A stretch of DNA of 64,000 bases from Edaphovirga cremea (lineage in GTDB: Bacteria; Pseudomonadota; Gammaproteobacteria; Enterobacterales; Enterobacteriaceae), in contig NZ_QOVA01000005.1 in the NCBI RefSeq assembly GCF_003332275.1, positions 62,001 to 126,000 on the forward strand, in the 5' to 3' direction. Position 1 is the first letter of the stretch. Each line of letters begins with the position of its first letter. Shown piece after piece: positions 1 through 10,935 of this stretch. The notes below the pieces were generated by a model. It was not told where the DNA came from and searched no databases. It saw only the letters and a list, made by a program, of their open reading frames with translations. The position numbers and the translations under genes were made by a program.

Positions 1-242
1 TGCTCGCTGAGATTGACGGCACCACGGCGGATAAAATAGAGGCTGGCTGAAAATGAGCCACCAACCGACTGGAGTTTATTGGTCGCCAACGCCTGGGCGG
101 GCGGGATCCCCACAGCAAGAAGAGCAGGCACTGCCAGCAATCCACCACCACCCGCAATTGAATCAATAAAACCCGCCAACAAACTCACAACAAACAAGAT
201 CCCGAGTATCTCGGGACCTACGGTAAACCATTCCATGTTCAT
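1..242 (-). CDS. yfcA: YfcA, TSUP/TauE-SafE family membrane transporter (5' part only)
   Basis: Only the first ~80 codons lie in the window; the gene runs off the left edge. The translated N-terminus has a hydrophobic segment followed by the glycine-rich FIDSIAGGGGLLAVPALLA stretch and LATNKLQ, typical of the sulfite-exporter TauE/SafE (DUF81) family. The ATG at 242 abuts the mepA stop (TAAATGAAC), so translation is probably coupled; a second in-frame ATG lies at 236. The order yfcA-mepA-aroC-prmB matches E. coli. The transported substrate of YfcA is not established. Confidence 0.85.
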   Translation of the reverse strand, partial: MNMEWFTVGPEILGILFVVSLLAGFIDSIAGGGGLLAVPALLAVGIPPAQALATNKLQSVGGSFSASLYFIRRGAVNLSE

Positions 243-1067
243 TTATTCTCCGAAATGATTATCCAGCAGCGCCTGACACGATGGATGCAGAGGTGGCGGC
301 ACGGATTTACCCGGCTTGGCACTCGGTTGATGCGGCTGGAACCAACTGGTCAGCTCAGCCCCACAGCCATCGCCTGGCGGTGGGGGGGCCTGATCTTCAC
401 ATTCAAGGCTACCCGGCGGGCAACGCAAACGTACATGCATATGCGCACGATGACCAAACCAGGGGCGAACCTTGTGTAACCAGCCACGATCGACACCGGC
501 GGTGACACACAACTGCTGTTTAATCGCCGGATTAACAAAAATACGCGTCACCTGACTGTCTTCTGCCGCTATCTTAATCAGTTGACCCACCTGCGGCTGC
601 CACAGTCGCGTCACGACCTGCTTGCCGTCGGCGTTAACCAGATCGATAGGTTGCGGTTTGAGCAGTTGTTGCTGGCTCCAGCGTTGCGTAGGAAGTTGCA
701 ACCAGATATCGACATCCAGACCTGACTGATGGCTGGCGTGACCGCTGCTGAAACGACCGCCTGCGGCCATGCCCATGTCACCAATCAGCACGTTGCCCAG
801 ATTCTGCTGATTCGCCTGGCTACTCAGGCGCTTGATGAACGCCAGCAAATCAGGGTGACCAAAATAGCGGCGCTGATCGGTTCGCATTATCTGATAATCT
901 GGCGATTGCAGAGGCAATGGCTGCGCCCCCACGATACATCCATTGGCAAAACCGCCGATGGCCTGCGGTGACCCCGCGACCGGATGGTTAATTTTCTGCC
1001 ATGGCGTCAATGCTGAGGCAGAGAATGAAACAATCAGGGCCAACAGGCCCGTAATGACTTTCTTCAT
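243..1067 (-). CDS. mepA: Penicillin-insensitive murein endopeptidase MepA
   Basis: 274 aa. A periplasmic LAS-type zinc metallopeptidase that cleaves D-Ala-meso-DAP cross-links in peptidoglycan. An N-terminal signal peptide ([19 protein letters not shown], cleavage expected after ASA) precedes the mature part. The zinc motif H-x6-D is visible in [14 protein letters not shown] (around residues 110-120) and the second H-x-H in GHRAHMHVR (about 207-215). Cysteines at both ends fit the disulfides known in the family. It lies 102 bp downstream of aroC and touches yfcA, so it is probably part of the prmB-aroC-mepA-yfcA operon. Confidence 0.95.
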   Translation of the reverse strand: MKKVITGLLALIVSFSASALTPWQKINHPVAGSPQAIGGFANGCIVGAQPLPLQSPDYQIMRTDQRRYFGHPDLLAFIKRLSSQANQQNLGNVLIGDMGMAAGGRFSSGHASHQSGLDVDIWLQLPTQRWSQQQLLKPQPIDLVNADGKQVVTRLWQPQVGQLIKIAAEDSQVTRIFVNPAIKQQLCVTAGVDRGWLHKVRPWFGHRAHMHVRLRCPPGSLECEDQAPPPPGDGCGAELTSWFQPHQPSAKPGKSVPPPLHPSCQALLDNHFGE

Positions 1068-1169
1068 TAAACTTATTTACCAACGATTTGTTTGCCAGAG
1101 ACTGGTTTTGCCAACGACTCTCTTTGTTGGCGACTGGTTTTTTCAACAACGGATAAGCCCACGCAGGGC

Positions 1170-2255
1170 TTACCAGCGCGGAACCTCTGAAACGACATCG
1201 CCACACTGCGCACGCTGGCGCAGCAGATGATCCATCAAGACTATGGCCATCATGGCTTCCGCAATCGGTACCGCCCGGATACCCACGCAAGGATCGTGGC
1301 GGCCACGGGTCACCATCTCAACCTGCTCACCTTCACGATTAATCGTGCGGCCTGGAACCATAATGCTGGAAGTCGGTTTCATTGCCACATGCGCGATCAC
1401 CGGCTGACCACTGCTGATCCCGCCGAGAATGCCACCGGCATGATTGCTCTGGAAACCTTGCGGGGTAATTTCGTCACGATTTTCGCTGCCACGCAACGTC
1501 ACAACGCCAAAACCGTCACCGATCTCGACGCCTTTGACCGCATTGATGCTCATCAGCGCATGTGCCAGATCGGCATCGAGACGATCGAAGACCGGTTCAC
1601 CCAATCCCGCCGGGACGTTATCGGCAATGACCGTCACTTTCGCGCCAATGGAATCCCCGGCTTTTTTCAGTTCGCGCATCAGCGCATCCAGTTCCTCCAG
1701 TTTATCGGGGTCTGGACAGAAAAACGGGTTCTGCTCGACGTGATCCCAATCCTTCAGTTCGCAACTGATGTCACCCATCTGCGCCAGATAACCGCGCACT
1801 TTTACACCGAATTTGAGTTGCAGGTATTTCTTGGCAATCGCACCCGCGGCAACGCGCATGGCAGTTTCACGCGCCGAAGAACGGCCTCCACCACGATAAT
1901 CACGCACACCGAATTTCTGCTCGTAGGTGTAATCGGCATGACCGGGACGGAAGACATCTTTAATCGCGCTGTAGTCCTGCGAACGCTGATCGGTATTTTC
2001 AATCAACAGACCGATGCTGGTGCCCGTCGTGACACCTTCAAAGACGCCAGACAGGATTTTTACCTGATCGGCTTCCCGACGCTGCGTGGTATAACGCGAC
2101 GTACCGGGACGACGACGATCCAGATCGACCTGCAAATCGGCTTCAGTGATCGGAATTCCCGGCGGAACACCGTCGATAATACATCCCAGCGCCACTCCGT
2201 GAGACTCACCGAAGGTGGTAACGCGGAAAAACTGCCCAATGCTGTTGCCTGCCAT
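1170..2255 (-). CDS. aroC: Chorismate synthase AroC
   Basis: 361 aa, full length. Converts 5-enolpyruvylshikimate-3-phosphate to chorismate, the last step of the shikimate pathway, using reduced FMN. The N-terminal signature FGESHG and the conserved block with [19 protein letters not shown], then [19 protein letters not shown], are present. The ATG at 2255 is preceded by an AAGGAGC-type Shine-Dalgarno. It lies 30 bp downstream of prmB on the same strand. Cytosolic and essential for aromatic amino acid synthesis in minimal medium. Confidence 0.97.
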   Translation of the reverse strand: MAGNSIGQFFRVTTFGESHGVALGCIIDGVPPGIPITEADLQVDLDRRRPGTSRYTTQRREADQVKILSGVFEGVTTGTSIGLLIENTDQRSQDYSAIKDVFRPGHADYTYEQKFGVRDYRGGGRSSARETAMRVAAGAIAKKYLQLKFGVKVRGYLAQMGDISCELKDWDHVEQNPFFCPDPDKLEELDALMRELKKAGDSIGAKVTVIADNVPAGLGEPVFDRLDADLAHALMSINAVKGVEIGDGFGVVTLRGSENRDEITPQGFQSNHAGGILGGISSGQPVIAHVAMKPTSSIMVPGRTINREGEQVEMVTRGRHDPCVGIRAVPIAEAMMAIVLMDHLLRQRAQCGDVVSEVPRW

Positions 2256-2285
2256 TACGGCTCCTTACCGTTATACTTTACGTTC

Positions 2286-3230
2286 TCAGTCGATATAGAT
2301 GCTGAAATGCTCATGGCATTGCAACAATTGCTGTTTGGTCAGCATGAAGACCCCGTCACCACCGTTTTCAAACTCCAGCCAGGTGAACGGAATATCCGGA
2401 TATTGTTCCATCAGATGTACCATGCTGTTACCGACTTCACAAATCAACACGCCGCGATCGCTGAGATAGTCCGGCGCACAGGCCAGTATGCGACGCGCCA
2501 GTTTCAGCCCATCGCTGCCTGCCGCCAAACCCAGCTCCGGTTCGAAACGGAACTCCTGCGGCAAATCAGACATATCTTCTTCATCGACATACGGAGGATT
2601 GGTGACGATCAGATCGTATTGCAGCTTTGGCAATTCGCGGAACAGATCGGAACGGATGGGCGTAACCTGATTCTCTACACCATGCTCCTGGATATTGCGC
2701 TCGGCGACGGCCAGTACGTCACTGGAGATATCGACGGCGTCCACTTCCGCATCCGGGAAAGCGTAACCGCAGGCGATGGCGATACAGCCACTGCCGGTGC
2801 ACATATCGAGAATATGCGTGGGATTTTCGGCGATCAGCCCGCTGAAACGGTTGTCGATCAGTTCACCAATCGGCGAACGTGGAACCAGAACCCGTTCATC
2901 AACATAGAACTCCAAACCGCAGAACCAGGCTTTATTGGTCAGGTAGGCAACCGGAATACGCTCATTCACGCGACGGATAACGCGCTCAACAATGCGGTGA
3001 CGCTCGCTGGAAGTCAGACGCGCAGTGCGCATATCTTCAGGGATATCCATCGGCAAAAAGACGCTCGGCAGTACCAGTTGCACCGCTTCGTCCCAGGCAT
3101 TATCGGTTCCGTGACCATAAAAAACATTGGCGGCATTAAAACGGCTGACGGCCCAACGCAGCATATCTTGAATGGTATGCAGTTCGCTCACTGCTTCGTC
3201 GACGAAAATTTTGTCTATTTTACTTTCCAA
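2286..3230 (-). CDS. prmB: Ribosomal protein uL3 glutamine N5-methyltransferase PrmB
   Basis: 314 aa from a TTG at 3230. Methylates the GGQ-like glutamine of ribosomal protein L3. The SAM-binding region ([20 protein letters not shown]) and catalytic NPPY in [15 protein letters not shown] are seen. The start is uncertain: the codon that aligns with Met1 of E. coli PrmB ([10 protein letters not shown]) is ATA at 3218, with GGAAAG 4 nt upstream, and would give a 310-aa protein, the E. coli length. The only other in-frame start-like codon nearby is the TTG used here. It is divergent from smrB across 187 bp. Confidence 0.93.
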   Translation of the reverse strand: MESKIDKIFVDEAVSELHTIQDMLRWAVSRFNAANVFYGHGTDNAWDEAVQLVLPSVFLPMDIPEDMRTARLTSSERHRIVERVIRRVNERIPVAYLTNKAWFCGLEFYVDERVLVPRSPIGELIDNRFSGLIAENPTHILDMCTGSGCIAIACGYAFPDAEVDAVDISSDVLAVAERNIQEHGVENQVTPIRSDLFRELPKLQYDLIVTNPPYVDEEDMSDLPQEFRFEPELGLAAGSDGLKLARRILACAPDYLSDRGVLICEVGNSMVHLMEQYPDIPFTWLEFENGGDGVFMLTKQQLLQCHEHFSIYID

Positions 3231-3417
3231 CTGGCACGCTCTTCACAGGGGAATTTACCGCATAGTTTGCCATGAAGATGACCACAAAGCAGTAGCTAAC
3301 CGCACAGTTGGTAATAAGCGCGATATTGCGGGTTATACACCCTAAAAGGACATTTGTTTAGACAGCAAATACTGAACAGGTAAACTGTGAACATGAATCA
3401 TCTGTGACGAATGAAGA

Positions 3418-3951
3418 ATGAAGAACCGACATCCGCTGAGTAAAGAGGAATTGCAGCTTTTTCGCGAATCGATTGCTGGCACAAAAAAGTTGAAAAATGA
3501 CACCGTCAGGCATCCTGTGATGCATAAGAGGGTGAAAAAAGAGATCGCGCCAAAGCGGCTTTTACAGGAACAGGTGGATGCCAGTTACTATTTTTCAGAC
3601 GAATTCCAGCCCCTGCTGGAGACGGAGGGGCCAACCCGTTATGTCCGTCCTGATATCAATCACTTTGAAGCCAAGAAACTGCGCCGGGGCGATTACACAC
3701 CGGATCTGTTTTTAGATTTGCATGGATTGACGCAACTGGAAGCCAAACAGGAATTGGGGGCGCTGGTCGCGGCCTGCCGTCGGGAACACGTTCACTGCGC
3801 CTGCGTGATGCATGGCCACGGCAAGCATGTCCTCAAGCAGCAAACACCACTATGGCTGGCGCAACACCCCGACGTTCAGGCTTTTCATCAGGCGCCCAAA
3901 GAGTTTGGCGGTAGCGCCGCGCTGCTGGTTTTGATTGATCTGGACGAGTAG
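3418..3951 (+). CDS. smrB: SmrB, Smr-domain endonuclease (ribosome rescue factor)
   Basis: 177 aa. In E. coli SmrB cleaves mRNA between collided ribosomes, feeding tmRNA rescue. The C-terminal Smr domain shows the [15 protein letters not shown] motif and the catalytic HGHGKHVLK motif, and most of the protein aligns with E. coli YfcN, including [15 protein letters not shown] and [18 protein letters not shown]. The N-terminus ([19 protein letters not shown]) aligns with the E. coli start. The 3' end runs into a 17-bp tandem repeat that begins inside the last codons. Confidence 0.94.
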   Translation: MKNRHPLSKEELQLFRESIAGTKKLKNDTVRHPVMHKRVKKEIAPKRLLQEQVDASYYFSDEFQPLLETEGPTRYVRPDINHFEAKKLRRGDYTPDLFLDLHGLTQLEAKQELGALVAACRREHVHCACVMHGHGKHVLKQQTPLWLAQHPDVQAFHQAPKEFGGSAALLVLIDLDE

Positions 3952-3996
3952 TTGATCTGGACGAATAGTTGATCTGGATGAACAGTTGATGTGAAA
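3929..3996. repeat. 17-bp imperfect tandem repeat over the smrB 3' end
   Basis: About four units near 3929-3945, 3946-3962, 3963-3979 and 3980-3996 share a core TTGATCTGGA. The first lies in the smrB coding end (Ile-Asp-Leu-Asp) and the others follow the stop codon; the second and third units each carry a TAG. This looks like replication slippage of the gene's last codons. Confidence 0.7.
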
Positions 3997-4060
3997 GAAA
4001 AGAGGCAAGGCGTTCAGTGGCAGGCGGAGGTACAGAAATCGGTACCTCCTGCAGAGCCTG

Positions 4061-4582
4061 TCAGACGACTTTAGCCATAATCTTGGTAGGGCTGATCTGC
4101 CATTCATACTTACCTTGACCACTTTCAGCATCAAGCTCCACGCTGGCGATGGCTGAGGTGGCAAACATTGGCGCACATTCCCCCGGACAGAGATCGGCAA
4201 CCAGATAGCCAACCAGCGGTAAATGCGAGACCACAAGTGCAGCGGAGGTTCCCTCTTTCGCCAGCGCCTGCAAGTAGGCAGCGACCAGTGCAGTATCCCC
4301 GCCCGGTGTCAGTTCCGGCAAAATATCTTCTTCATCTGGCAACGTCAGCGCGCCGCGCACGGTTTGCAGCGTCTGTTCAGCGCGCAGGTAAGGACTCACC
4401 AATACGCGATCAATATCCTTTACATGATAGATATCCGGTACGCCACCTATACCCACCGACTTGGCATTCAGCCATATCGCCATTTGCAGGGACTCATCAC
4501 GGCCACACTGGGTCAGTGGCCTCAGCGAATCACTTGCTGCTTCGAGAGCCGCATCACCATGACGCATAATCAAAACTTGCAT
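4061..4582 (-). CDS. sixA: Phosphohistidine phosphatase SixA
   Basis: 173 aa from the ATG at 4582, chosen because MQVLIMRHGDAAL aligns with the E. coli start; an upstream in-frame extension is not conserved. A histidine-phosphatase-fold enzyme acting on phosphohistidine of phosphotransfer proteins (ArcB HPt; the nitrogen PTS protein NPr in later work). The catalytic RHG is at residues 8-10 and a second histidine lies in VVSHLPLVGYLVADL. It is slightly longer than E. coli SixA (161 aa) because of an insertion near SVGIGGVPDIYHVKDID. Confidence 0.93.
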   Translation of the reverse strand: MQVLIMRHGDAALEAASDSLRPLTQCGRDESLQMAIWLNAKSVGIGGVPDIYHVKDIDRVLVSPYLRAEQTLQTVRGALTLPDEEDILPELTPGGDTALVAAYLQALAKEGTSAALVVSHLPLVGYLVADLCPGECAPMFATSAIASVELDAESGQGKYEWQISPTKIMAKVV

Positions 4583-4998
4583 ATTGCACCGCTTTTGTTG
4601 ACAAAATAACACCATACAGAAACGCGTCGCGTGCTGTATCACCGATTTCCTGATGGGGAGCATCAGGTCACTCAATAATGATAACGCGCCGTCTCTTCAT
4701 GGCGGCCGGGCATTTTGCCTGAAAGTTCAGGTAAAGGAAACGCTGTTTTTTACATCACACTTGTGATCCAGCGAACTATTCTGTTCACTTATTAACCTAA
4801 TCAAGACGTTATTTAGACTTTAAGCCATAACTTAAGTTTTGTAAAAAAAGCGCATTGTCCTTAATAACGTCAGAGGTACGTTACATCCGCCCTCTCACCC
4901 TGTATAGCCCCCACCAACAAGATGATCACAGGCGGTGATCGTGATCACAGAACATTCCGCCAGCCACTGCGCTTTTTCACAAATCAATCAGCAAGTTG
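4583..4998. other. Intergenic region sixA-fadJ
   Basis: No supported gene. It must hold the sixA promoter and the 3' end of the fadIJ transcript. A short palindromic stretch with repeated GATCAC lies near 4922-4950; no convincing terminator or RNA gene was seen. Confidence 0.5.
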
Positions 4999-7182
4999 TC
5001 ACTCCTTGTCAACAATCGGTGGATAAAAAAGTTCCTGTTGTTCTGCCATCTGCTGCAATCTTTCACAAGGTGCAAAACGTTCACCATATTGCTGCTGCAG
5101 AAGACTCAATTGCGCTACGGCCTGCGTTGCGCCAAGTCTGTCGAGGTAGCGGAATGGCCCGCCGAGGAATGGTGGGAAACCAATGCCAAATACAGCACCG
5201 ATATCGCCGTCCCGTGGGCTGCGAATCACCCCTTCATCAAGGCAACGTACCGCTTCATTCAGCATCATCATCACACAACGTTCTGCCACGGCGCTGCTTT
5301 TCAGTGTCGTATTGGGGATAACGCCCAGCAGCGTATAAACGCTGGTATCAACCTTTTTCTGCTTGTCGTTTTTACCGGTGGCAGCATAAAGATAGAACCC
5401 GCGACCATTCTTGCGCCCTTTACGTCCATCTTTCAGCAATGCGTCAAACGCGTCGGGAGAGGCAAAACGTGGCCCCAGCTCCTTGACCAGAATCGGCATG
5501 ATTTTGGTACCAATATCAATCCCTACTTCATCCAGCAGCGTGATCGGTCCCACCGGGAAACCGAACTCCACCAGCGCTTTGTCGATATGCTCAATCGGTT
5601 CGCCTTCGAGCAGGCAACGCGCGGCCTCATTCATATAAGGTGCCAGGATCCGGTTGACGTAGAAACCGGCCTTGTCCGCGACAACTATCGCTGTTTTGCC
5701 CTGTTTTTGCGCCAAGGCAACGGTTGTAGAAATCGTTTCAGCACTGGTTCCTGCATGAGGAATCACTTCAACCAGCGGCATTTTGTCAACCGGGCTGAAA
5801 TAGTGGAGTCCAATCACCTGTTCCGGTCGCTGGGCTTTTTCCGCAATCTGACCGATAGGCAATGATGAAGTATTGGAAGCAAAAATTGTCTGCGGCGAGG
5901 CGTATTGCTCCACTTCGGCAACCATTTTCTGTTTCAGCGCAAGATCTTCAAACACCGCTTCAATGACCAAATCGACCCGTTCAAACCCGCTGTAGTCGGT
6001 GGTTCCACTGATCAACATCATCTGGCGACCACGCTCTGTTGCGCTCAGACGCTTGCGACGGACTCTTTTGTCCAGCGTATCCCAGCTGTATTTCAGCGCA
6101 TGGCTGATGCCTTGATGATTGATATCTTTAATCCGCACTGGCAATCCGGCGCGCGTGGCGGTTACACAGGCGATCCCGCCGCCCATCAGACCACCACCCA
6201 GTATGCCTACGCGGGCGATATCCCGTGGCTTGGCGGACGCACCACGCTCTTTTTTCAACGCCGTTGAGGCGAAAAACAGACTGCGTAACGCCGCCGACTG
6301 TGGCGTCATCGCCAATTCACCAAAGGCCAGCGCTTCCGCCTCGTAGCCGCTGGCGCTGCCTTCATCCAGCCCTTTGCGCACAACATCAATGATTTTCTCG
6401 GCAGCAGGATAATTGCCGTGCGTTTTTTCCAGCGTCTTTTTACGCACAATGCTGAATAGAAGCGCTTTACCGAGCGGACCATTCAACAATCGCTCCTGCC
6501 AGGGTAAACGCGGTTTGGCGCGCCATCCCTTCTGAACGCGAGCAACTGCGGTGTCGAGCAAAATAGAGAGCGGCACCGCCTCATCCACCAGCCCCATTTT
6601 CAGCGCCTGACGCGCACGGATCTGCTTGCCCGTCAGTATCATGTCCAATGCTTTGCTGGCACCGATCAGACGGGGTAAACGCTGTGTCCCGCCTGATCCC
6701 GGCAGCAGTCCCAATTGGACTTCCGGCAGACCGAGCACCGTTTTATCGCTCAGCGAGCAAACACGGTGATGGCAGGCCAGCGCCAGTTCCAATCCACCGC
6801 CGAGACAGGCCCCGTGGATTGCGGCAACGATAGGGACAGAAAATCCGGACAGGGAAGCCAGGGTGGTTTGCCCCTGCCGCGCCAGCGCCGTAGCCTGCTT
6901 TGCACTGCGGCAATTGGCAATCATGCTGATATCGGCACCGGCAATAAAAGAGTCAGGCTTGCCCGAAATAATAATCAGCCCAAGCAAGCCGGGTAAACGC
7001 TGCGCCTGCTGCAATACCTGACCGATCTGCTCGGCAAACTCGGCCTTGAGGGTATTGACCTTTTCATCAGGCACATCAATGGTAATCACGCCGATATTGT
7101 CAGGGCGCAGGGTCAACTGAAAAACGGAAGGTACAGCGGTTTCCGCGCCCGCTTGCGGTTGCAGTGCGTTATTCATGCTCAT
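4999..7182 (-). CDS. fadJ: FadJ, anaerobic fatty-acid oxidation complex alpha subunit
   Basis: 727 aa. Bifunctional enoyl-CoA hydratase / 3-hydroxyacyl-CoA dehydrogenase. The N-terminal crotonase domain (about 20-200) shows [20 protein letters not shown] and [19 protein letters not shown]; the NAD-binding domain begins at [20 protein letters not shown] (about 320); the C-terminal dehydrogenase domain contains [19 protein letters not shown]. The start at 7182 (MSMNN) has GGAGGT 5 nt upstream and overlaps the fadI stop (ATGA), so translation is coupled. Works with FadI in anaerobic beta-oxidation. Confidence 0.95.
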   Translation of the reverse strand: MSMNNALQPQAGAETAVPSVFQLTLRPDNIGVITIDVPDEKVNTLKAEFAEQIGQVLQQAQRLPGLLGLIIISGKPDSFIAGADISMIANCRSAKQATALARQGQTTLASLSGFSVPIVAAIHGACLGGGLELALACHHRVCSLSDKTVLGLPEVQLGLLPGSGGTQRLPRLIGASKALDMILTGKQIRARQALKMGLVDEAVPLSILLDTAVARVQKGWRAKPRLPWQERLLNGPLGKALLFSIVRKKTLEKTHGNYPAAEKIIDVVRKGLDEGSASGYEAEALAFGELAMTPQSAALRSLFFASTALKKERGASAKPRDIARVGILGGGLMGGGIACVTATRAGLPVRIKDINHQGISHALKYSWDTLDKRVRRKRLSATERGRQMMLISGTTDYSGFERVDLVIEAVFEDLALKQKMVAEVEQYASPQTIFASNTSSLPIGQIAEKAQRPEQVIGLHYFSPVDKMPLVEVIPHAGTSAETISTTVALAQKQGKTAIVVADKAGFYVNRILAPYMNEAARCLLEGEPIEHIDKALVEFGFPVGPITLLDEVGIDIGTKIMPILVKELGPRFASPDAFDALLKDGRKGRKNGRGFYLYAATGKNDKQKKVDTSVYTLLGVIPNTTLKSSAVAERCVMMMLNEAVRCLDEGVIRSPRDGDIGAVFGIGFPPFLGGPFRYLDRLGATQAVAQLSLLQQQYGERFAPCERLQQMAEQQELFYPPIVDKE

Positions 7183-8492
7183 TCTGCCACCTCCAGAATC
7201 ATCGCCGCGCCTAATCCACCTGCTGCGCAAGCGGTGGTTAAGCCGTAACGCCCTCCCCGACGACGCAATTCGTGCAAGGTTTGGGTAATCATCCGGGCGC
7301 CGGTCGCCGCAAAGGGGTGGCCGTAGGCAATTGAACCGCCAAGCACGTTGAATTTCTCGCTGTCTACCTCACCGATTGCCTGGCTGCGACCCAATTTTTG
7401 TTGGGCAAACTCCGCACTGGCAAACATTTTCAGGTTGGCGAGCGTCTGGGCTGCGAAGGCTTCGTGCATATCAATCAAATCGAGATCGTTCAGCGTCAGC
7501 CCTGCACGGTCCAGCGCCAGCGGCGTCGAATACGCCGGGCCAAGCAGCATGTCTTCCCAGACGTCAATCGCCGCAAAGGCAAAACTGCGCAGATAGCCAA
7601 GCGGTTTCAGCCCCAGTTCGGCTGCCCGCGACTCGCTCATCATCAATACTGCGGCTGCGCCGTCGGTCAGCGGGGTGCTGTTGGCCGCGGTCACCGTGCC
7701 GTATTTACGGCCAAACGCCGGGCGCAATTTGGCATAGTGATCCAAACGTGAATCCAGCCGAACGTTGTTATCCTGTGATAACTCAGTGCGATACGGTGGA
7801 ATATGCGTCGTCATCACCTCATGCTGCAAATAACCCTTTTGCCACGCCGCCGCCGCCAGCGTATGTGAACGGTGAGCAAGCTCATCCTGTTGCTGACGGG
7901 TAATCCCATGGCTTTTCGCCATCTGTTCGGCAGTATCCCCCATGCGCAGCCCGGTCGAGTATTCCGCGACGGCAGGTGGCACAGGCATGAGATCGCGCAG
8001 CTTGAGCTTACTGAATAATTTCAGTCGCTGAGACAATGTGCGGGCTTTATTGACGTCAACCAGCGTGCGGGCCAGCGCCTTGCTTACGCCAATTGGCAGT
8101 ACGGAAGAGGAGTCGGCTCCGCCAGCAATGCCCACAGACACCGAGCCAGCGATAATGCTTTCCGCCACATTCGCTACCGCCTGAAAACTGGTGGCGCAGG
8201 CGCGTGAAACGCTGTAGGCGTCGGTATGCACACTCATTCCGGTACCGAGCACAATTTCCCGCGCAATATTGGGCGCTTCTGGCATTTGTACCACTTGGCC
8301 GAAGACCAGCTGATCGATAACTTTTGGATCAATGGCGCTGCGGGCCAGTAATTCACTGACGACCATTTTTCCTAGCTCTACCGCGGGAATACCATGATAA
8401 GCCGTTGCCTGTTTGGCAAAAGGCGTGCGCAATCCATCGACAATCGCTATACGATCGCCCTGTCGCGTCACCAACGGTAATGCCTTACTCAT
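7179..8492 (-). CDS. fadI: FadI, 3-ketoacyl-CoA thiolase (anaerobic beta-oxidation)
   Basis: 437 aa from the ATG at 8492 (AGGAGCGTTT upstream); E. coli FadI is 436 aa. Thiolase-family signatures: nucleophilic Cys in [18 protein letters not shown], general-base His in [17 protein letters not shown] and Cys in [17 protein letters not shown]. Forms the trifunctional anaerobic complex with FadJ, whose gene overlaps its stop. A FadR-type palindrome lies about 50 bp upstream, fitting repression by FadR and derepression by long-chain acyl-CoA. Confidence 0.95.
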   Translation of the reverse strand: MSKALPLVTRQGDRIAIVDGLRTPFAKQATAYHGIPAVELGKMVVSELLARSAIDPKVIDQLVFGQVVQMPEAPNIAREIVLGTGMSVHTDAYSVSRACATSFQAVANVAESIIAGSVSVGIAGGADSSSVLPIGVSKALARTLVDVNKARTLSQRLKLFSKLKLRDLMPVPPAVAEYSTGLRMGDTAEQMAKSHGITRQQQDELAHRSHTLAAAAWQKGYLQHEVMTTHIPPYRTELSQDNNVRLDSRLDHYAKLRPAFGRKYGTVTAANSTPLTDGAAAVLMMSESRAAELGLKPLGYLRSFAFAAIDVWEDMLLGPAYSTPLALDRAGLTLNDLDLIDMHEAFAAQTLANLKMFASAEFAQQKLGRSQAIGEVDSEKFNVLGGSIAYGHPFAATGARMITQTLHELRRRGGRYGLTTACAAGGLGAAMILEVAE

Positions 8493-8540
8493 AAACGCTC
8501 CTGAAGAATCCACGCCTGGATAATAAATAATAGGCAAATT

Positions 8541-8557
8541 AACAGGTCAGACCTGAT
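8541..8557. promoter_or_regulatory. FadR-type operator upstream of fadIJ
   Basis: The palindrome CAGGTCAGACCTG matches the core of the FadR consensus (TGGTCNGACCA type) and sits 49 bp before the fadI start codon. A closely similar core occurs at fadL. Confidence 0.7.
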
Positions 8558-8728
8558 AAGGATATTGTTAACCAAATATTTACATTTAGCCAATCAGCGA
8601 AACAGAAAAGTGAGAGCGGGAGCAAGTTTTAAGACAGGAGGAGTTGTTAACAGATAGTAAACAGCCGCCAGACCAGCAGCAACATAATTTGAAACAGTCT
8701 GGCGGTGAAAAAGAAGGGGGTCAATCGA

Positions 8729-9025
8729 TTAACGCAGGCCCAACTGGAAAATCAGCGTTTCGGCTTCACAGGCAAAAGTGAAGTCGATAGTCAGTTCAAC
8801 GCCACCTTCAACGGTTTCAATACGATGCGCAATTTCGCAAGGATCGGATTCGACAGCGCGTGCTTTCTCAGTCAGCGCGGCTAATGTTGCTTCCGCTTCA
8901 GCCTGGCTGGAAAACATCCTGCTGTAAGAGGCGGTGCAGTCGGTATTATCCATGATGGTACCAACATCTACACAGCAGCAGGCGGCTGTTTCTTCAGCGC
9001 TACATTTGTTAATTGCGTGAGTCAT
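8729..9025 (-). CDS. yfcZ: YfcZ/YiiS family small protein
   Basis: 98 aa. Clear homologue of E. coli YfcZ: the C-terminus DFTFACEAETLIFQLGLR and the Cys-rich N-terminal CCCVDVGTIMDNTDC with ASYSRMF are conserved. The function is unknown. It sits between fadI and fadL as in E. coli. An imperfect inverted repeat (8665-8673 with 8697-8705) follows the gene but lacks a T tract, so it is only a possible transcript end. Confidence 0.9.
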   Translation of the reverse strand: MTHAINKCSAEETAACCCVDVGTIMDNTDCTASYSRMFSSQAEAEATLAALTEKARAVESDPCEIAHRIETVEGGVELTIDFTFACEAETLIFQLGLR

Positions 9026-9158
9026 TTATATCTCTCCTAAATAGTTCCAAAAGCCAGTTGAGCTGCCAATGATGATCTGGCTCAAATTTTGGGATTTCCA
9101 CGCTCATTTTACTCCTGACAGCGACACAGGACTAGCACTTACTCTTTTCAGGTCTTTT

Positions 9159-9178
9159 AAGTGACTCATATCACACTT
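9159..9178. promoter_or_regulatory. Candidate CRP site upstream of fadL/yfcZ
   Basis: The sequence AAGTGACTCATATCACACTT matches TGTGA-N6-TCACA with one change in the left half and full agreement in the right half. CRP control of fad genes is established in E. coli; this site is inferred from sequence only. Confidence 0.5.
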
Positions 9179-9299
9179 AAAAATAAGCAATACCGAGTAA
9201 AAGGTGAAAAGTTCGATCGCATTTAGCTCTTTTTTGTTAAGGAGATCTAATTTCTTGAATCATTTTGGATATATTTAATAAACAATCTTGCAACATTCA

Positions 9300-9317
9300 T
9301 ACAGGTCAGACCTATAC
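9300..9317. promoter_or_regulatory. FadR-like operator upstream of fadL
   Basis: CAGGTCAGACCTA repeats the core found at fadIJ (8541-8557). It lies about 110 bp upstream of the fadL start, so FadR could cover or flank the fadL promoter. A further half-site-like ACTGGTCTG follows near 9325. Confidence 0.6.
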
Positions 9318-9428
9318 TTCGCTCACTGGTCTGCTTTGTCTGAAAGTCAACGGACCCTACAATCCGCGCTCCTTGTTACGCGTTGTAACATTGTTTAAAA
9401 GATAAACACATATAATGAGGTTTTGGTC

Positions 9429-10706
9429 ATGAACCAGAAAAACCTGTTTACCAAGTCAGCTCTGGCAGCTGCAGTGGCAATTGTCTCGTCAAACGTTTAT
9501 GCAGCCGGCTTTCAATTAAACGAATATTCCGTGTCAGGCTTAGGTCGCTCTTTCTCTGGTGAAGGTGCCGTCGCAGACAACGCAACTGTCGGGAGTCGTA
9601 ACCCGGCAGCCATGACCATGTTCGATCGTCCTTCCTTTTCGGGCGGAGTGGCGTATATCGATCCCGACGTTAACATTACCGGGAACTCGCCAATAACCGG
9701 CAACAGCACCAGTGCCAACAATATCGCGCCTTCCGAGTGGATCCCCAATCTGCATTTCATTATGCCACTTAACGATCAGTGGGCACTTGGTACCTCGGTG
9801 ACCACCAACTTCGGTCTGGCAACTGATTTCAATGACAGCTATGCCGCAGGCCCCCTCGGCGGTAAAACAGAACTCACTACCGGTAACTTCAACCTGAGCG
9901 CCGCGTATCGCCTGAACCAACACTTCAGTTTCGGTCTGGGTTTTGACGCCGTCTACGCCAAGGCCAAAATTGAACGTTACGCCGGTGAGTTGGGCCCGAT
10001 TAGCTCTGGCGGCCTGATCTCCTCCAACACCATGATTCACCACCTGGATGGAGACGAATGGGGTTACGGCTGGAACGCCGGTATTCTGTATGAAGTCGAT
10101 GAGAACAACCGTTTCGGCTTCACTTACCGTTCCAAAGTGGATATCGATTTTAAAGGGGATTATAGAAACGATGTTCCTCTCGCGTTAGGCGGTACCGGTG
10201 GCAACACCATTCCAGGTTCACTGACCCTGAATCTGCCTGAAATGTGGGAAGTGTCTGCTTTCCACAAAGTGGCACCGAAGTGGGCTGTTCACTACAGCAT
10301 GGCGTACACCAGTTGGAGCCAGTTCCAGGAGCTGAAAGCCACTGGCAACAATGGTCAGACGCTGTTCGAAAAACATGAAGGCTTTAAAGACGCATACCGC
10401 ATTGCATTGGGTACCACCTATTATTATGACGATAATTGGACCTTCCGTACCGGTATTGCCTTCGATGACAGCCCGGTTCCGCAAAACAACCGTACCATCT
10501 CCATCCCGGATCAGGATCGTTTCTGGCTGAGCGTAGGCACTACCTACGCCTTCAACCGCGATGCCTCTGTCGATGTGGGTATCTCCTATATGCACGGGCA
10601 ATCAGTGCATATCAGCGAGCAGGTACGGCCTGGCTTACCTAACTATGAGTTTGAATCCGAAGGCACGGCTATGCTGTACGGCGTGAACTTCAACTATAAC
10701 TTCTGA
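9429..10706 (+). CDS. fadL: FadL, long-chain fatty acid outer-membrane transporter
   Basis: 425 aa from the ATG at 9429 (ATGAGG upstream); an in-frame TTG two codons earlier is less likely. A signal peptide ends at VYA, giving a mature [20 protein letters not shown] that matches the N-terminal hatch of FadL. The conserved NPAAMTMF segment and the C-terminal beta-strand ending YGVNFNYNF with terminal Phe fit a 14-stranded outer-membrane barrel. Imports long-chain fatty acids for FadIJ and is followed by a strong terminator. Confidence 0.96.
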   Translation: MNQKNLFTKSALAAAVAIVSSNVYAAGFQLNEYSVSGLGRSFSGEGAVADNATVGSRNPAAMTMFDRPSFSGGVAYIDPDVNITGNSPITGNSTSANNIAPSEWIPNLHFIMPLNDQWALGTSVTTNFGLATDFNDSYAAGPLGGKTELTTGNFNLSAAYRLNQHFSFGLGFDAVYAKAKIERYAGELGPISSGGLISSNTMIHHLDGDEWGYGWNAGILYEVDENNRFGFTYRSKVDIDFKGDYRNDVPLALGGTGGNTIPGSLTLNLPEMWEVSAFHKVAPKWAVHYSMAYTSWSQFQELKATGNNGQTLFEKHEGFKDAYRIALGTTYYYDDNWTFRTGIAFDDSPVPQNNRTISIPDQDRFWLSVGTTYAFNRDASVDVGISYMHGQSVHISEQVRPGLPNYEFESEGTAMLYGVNFNYNF

Positions 10707-10752
10707 TAAGCCAGGTTAATTCCTGACGTAGCAAGAAGCATGCATTATTGTA

Positions 10753-10790
10753 ATGCCCCCACATAATGAACTTATGTGGGGGCATTTTTA
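10753..10790 (+). terminator. Rho-independent terminator of fadL
   Basis: A 14-bp stem (10753-10766 with 10772-10785, containing TGCCCCCACATAA), loop TGAAC, followed by TTTTTA. Confidence 0.92.
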
Positions 10791-10935
10791 TTGGACTCTT
10801 GGGTAAGGATATCGACCAGTCCACTATTGCCATTATTTCCCGTAGACAAACCCGAACCTGTAGGAATATATTTCATCTGGTGTCATAAGGGGGTTTTCAA
10901 TTTAGAATTGAGATGTCATTAAATGGAATTATTCA

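Larger units (their letters stand above)
9026..9428. other. yfcZ-fadL divergent regulatory region
   Basis: 403 bp without a gene. It contains a CRP-like site (9159-9178) and a FadR-like site (9300-9317), described separately, in otherwise AT-rich sequence. Confidence 0.6.

Noticed and set aside
1068-1169. Short direct repeats of GACTGGTTTT/CCAAC and a hairpin between aroC and mepA
   Set aside because: Too short and irregular to call a mobile element, and no terminator-like T tract in the direction of transcription.
1227-3275. 682-codon plus-strand ORF opposite aroC and prmB
   Set aside because: It is fully antisense to two strongly conserved genes, has no recognisable domain, and reflects the third-position composition of the coding strand.
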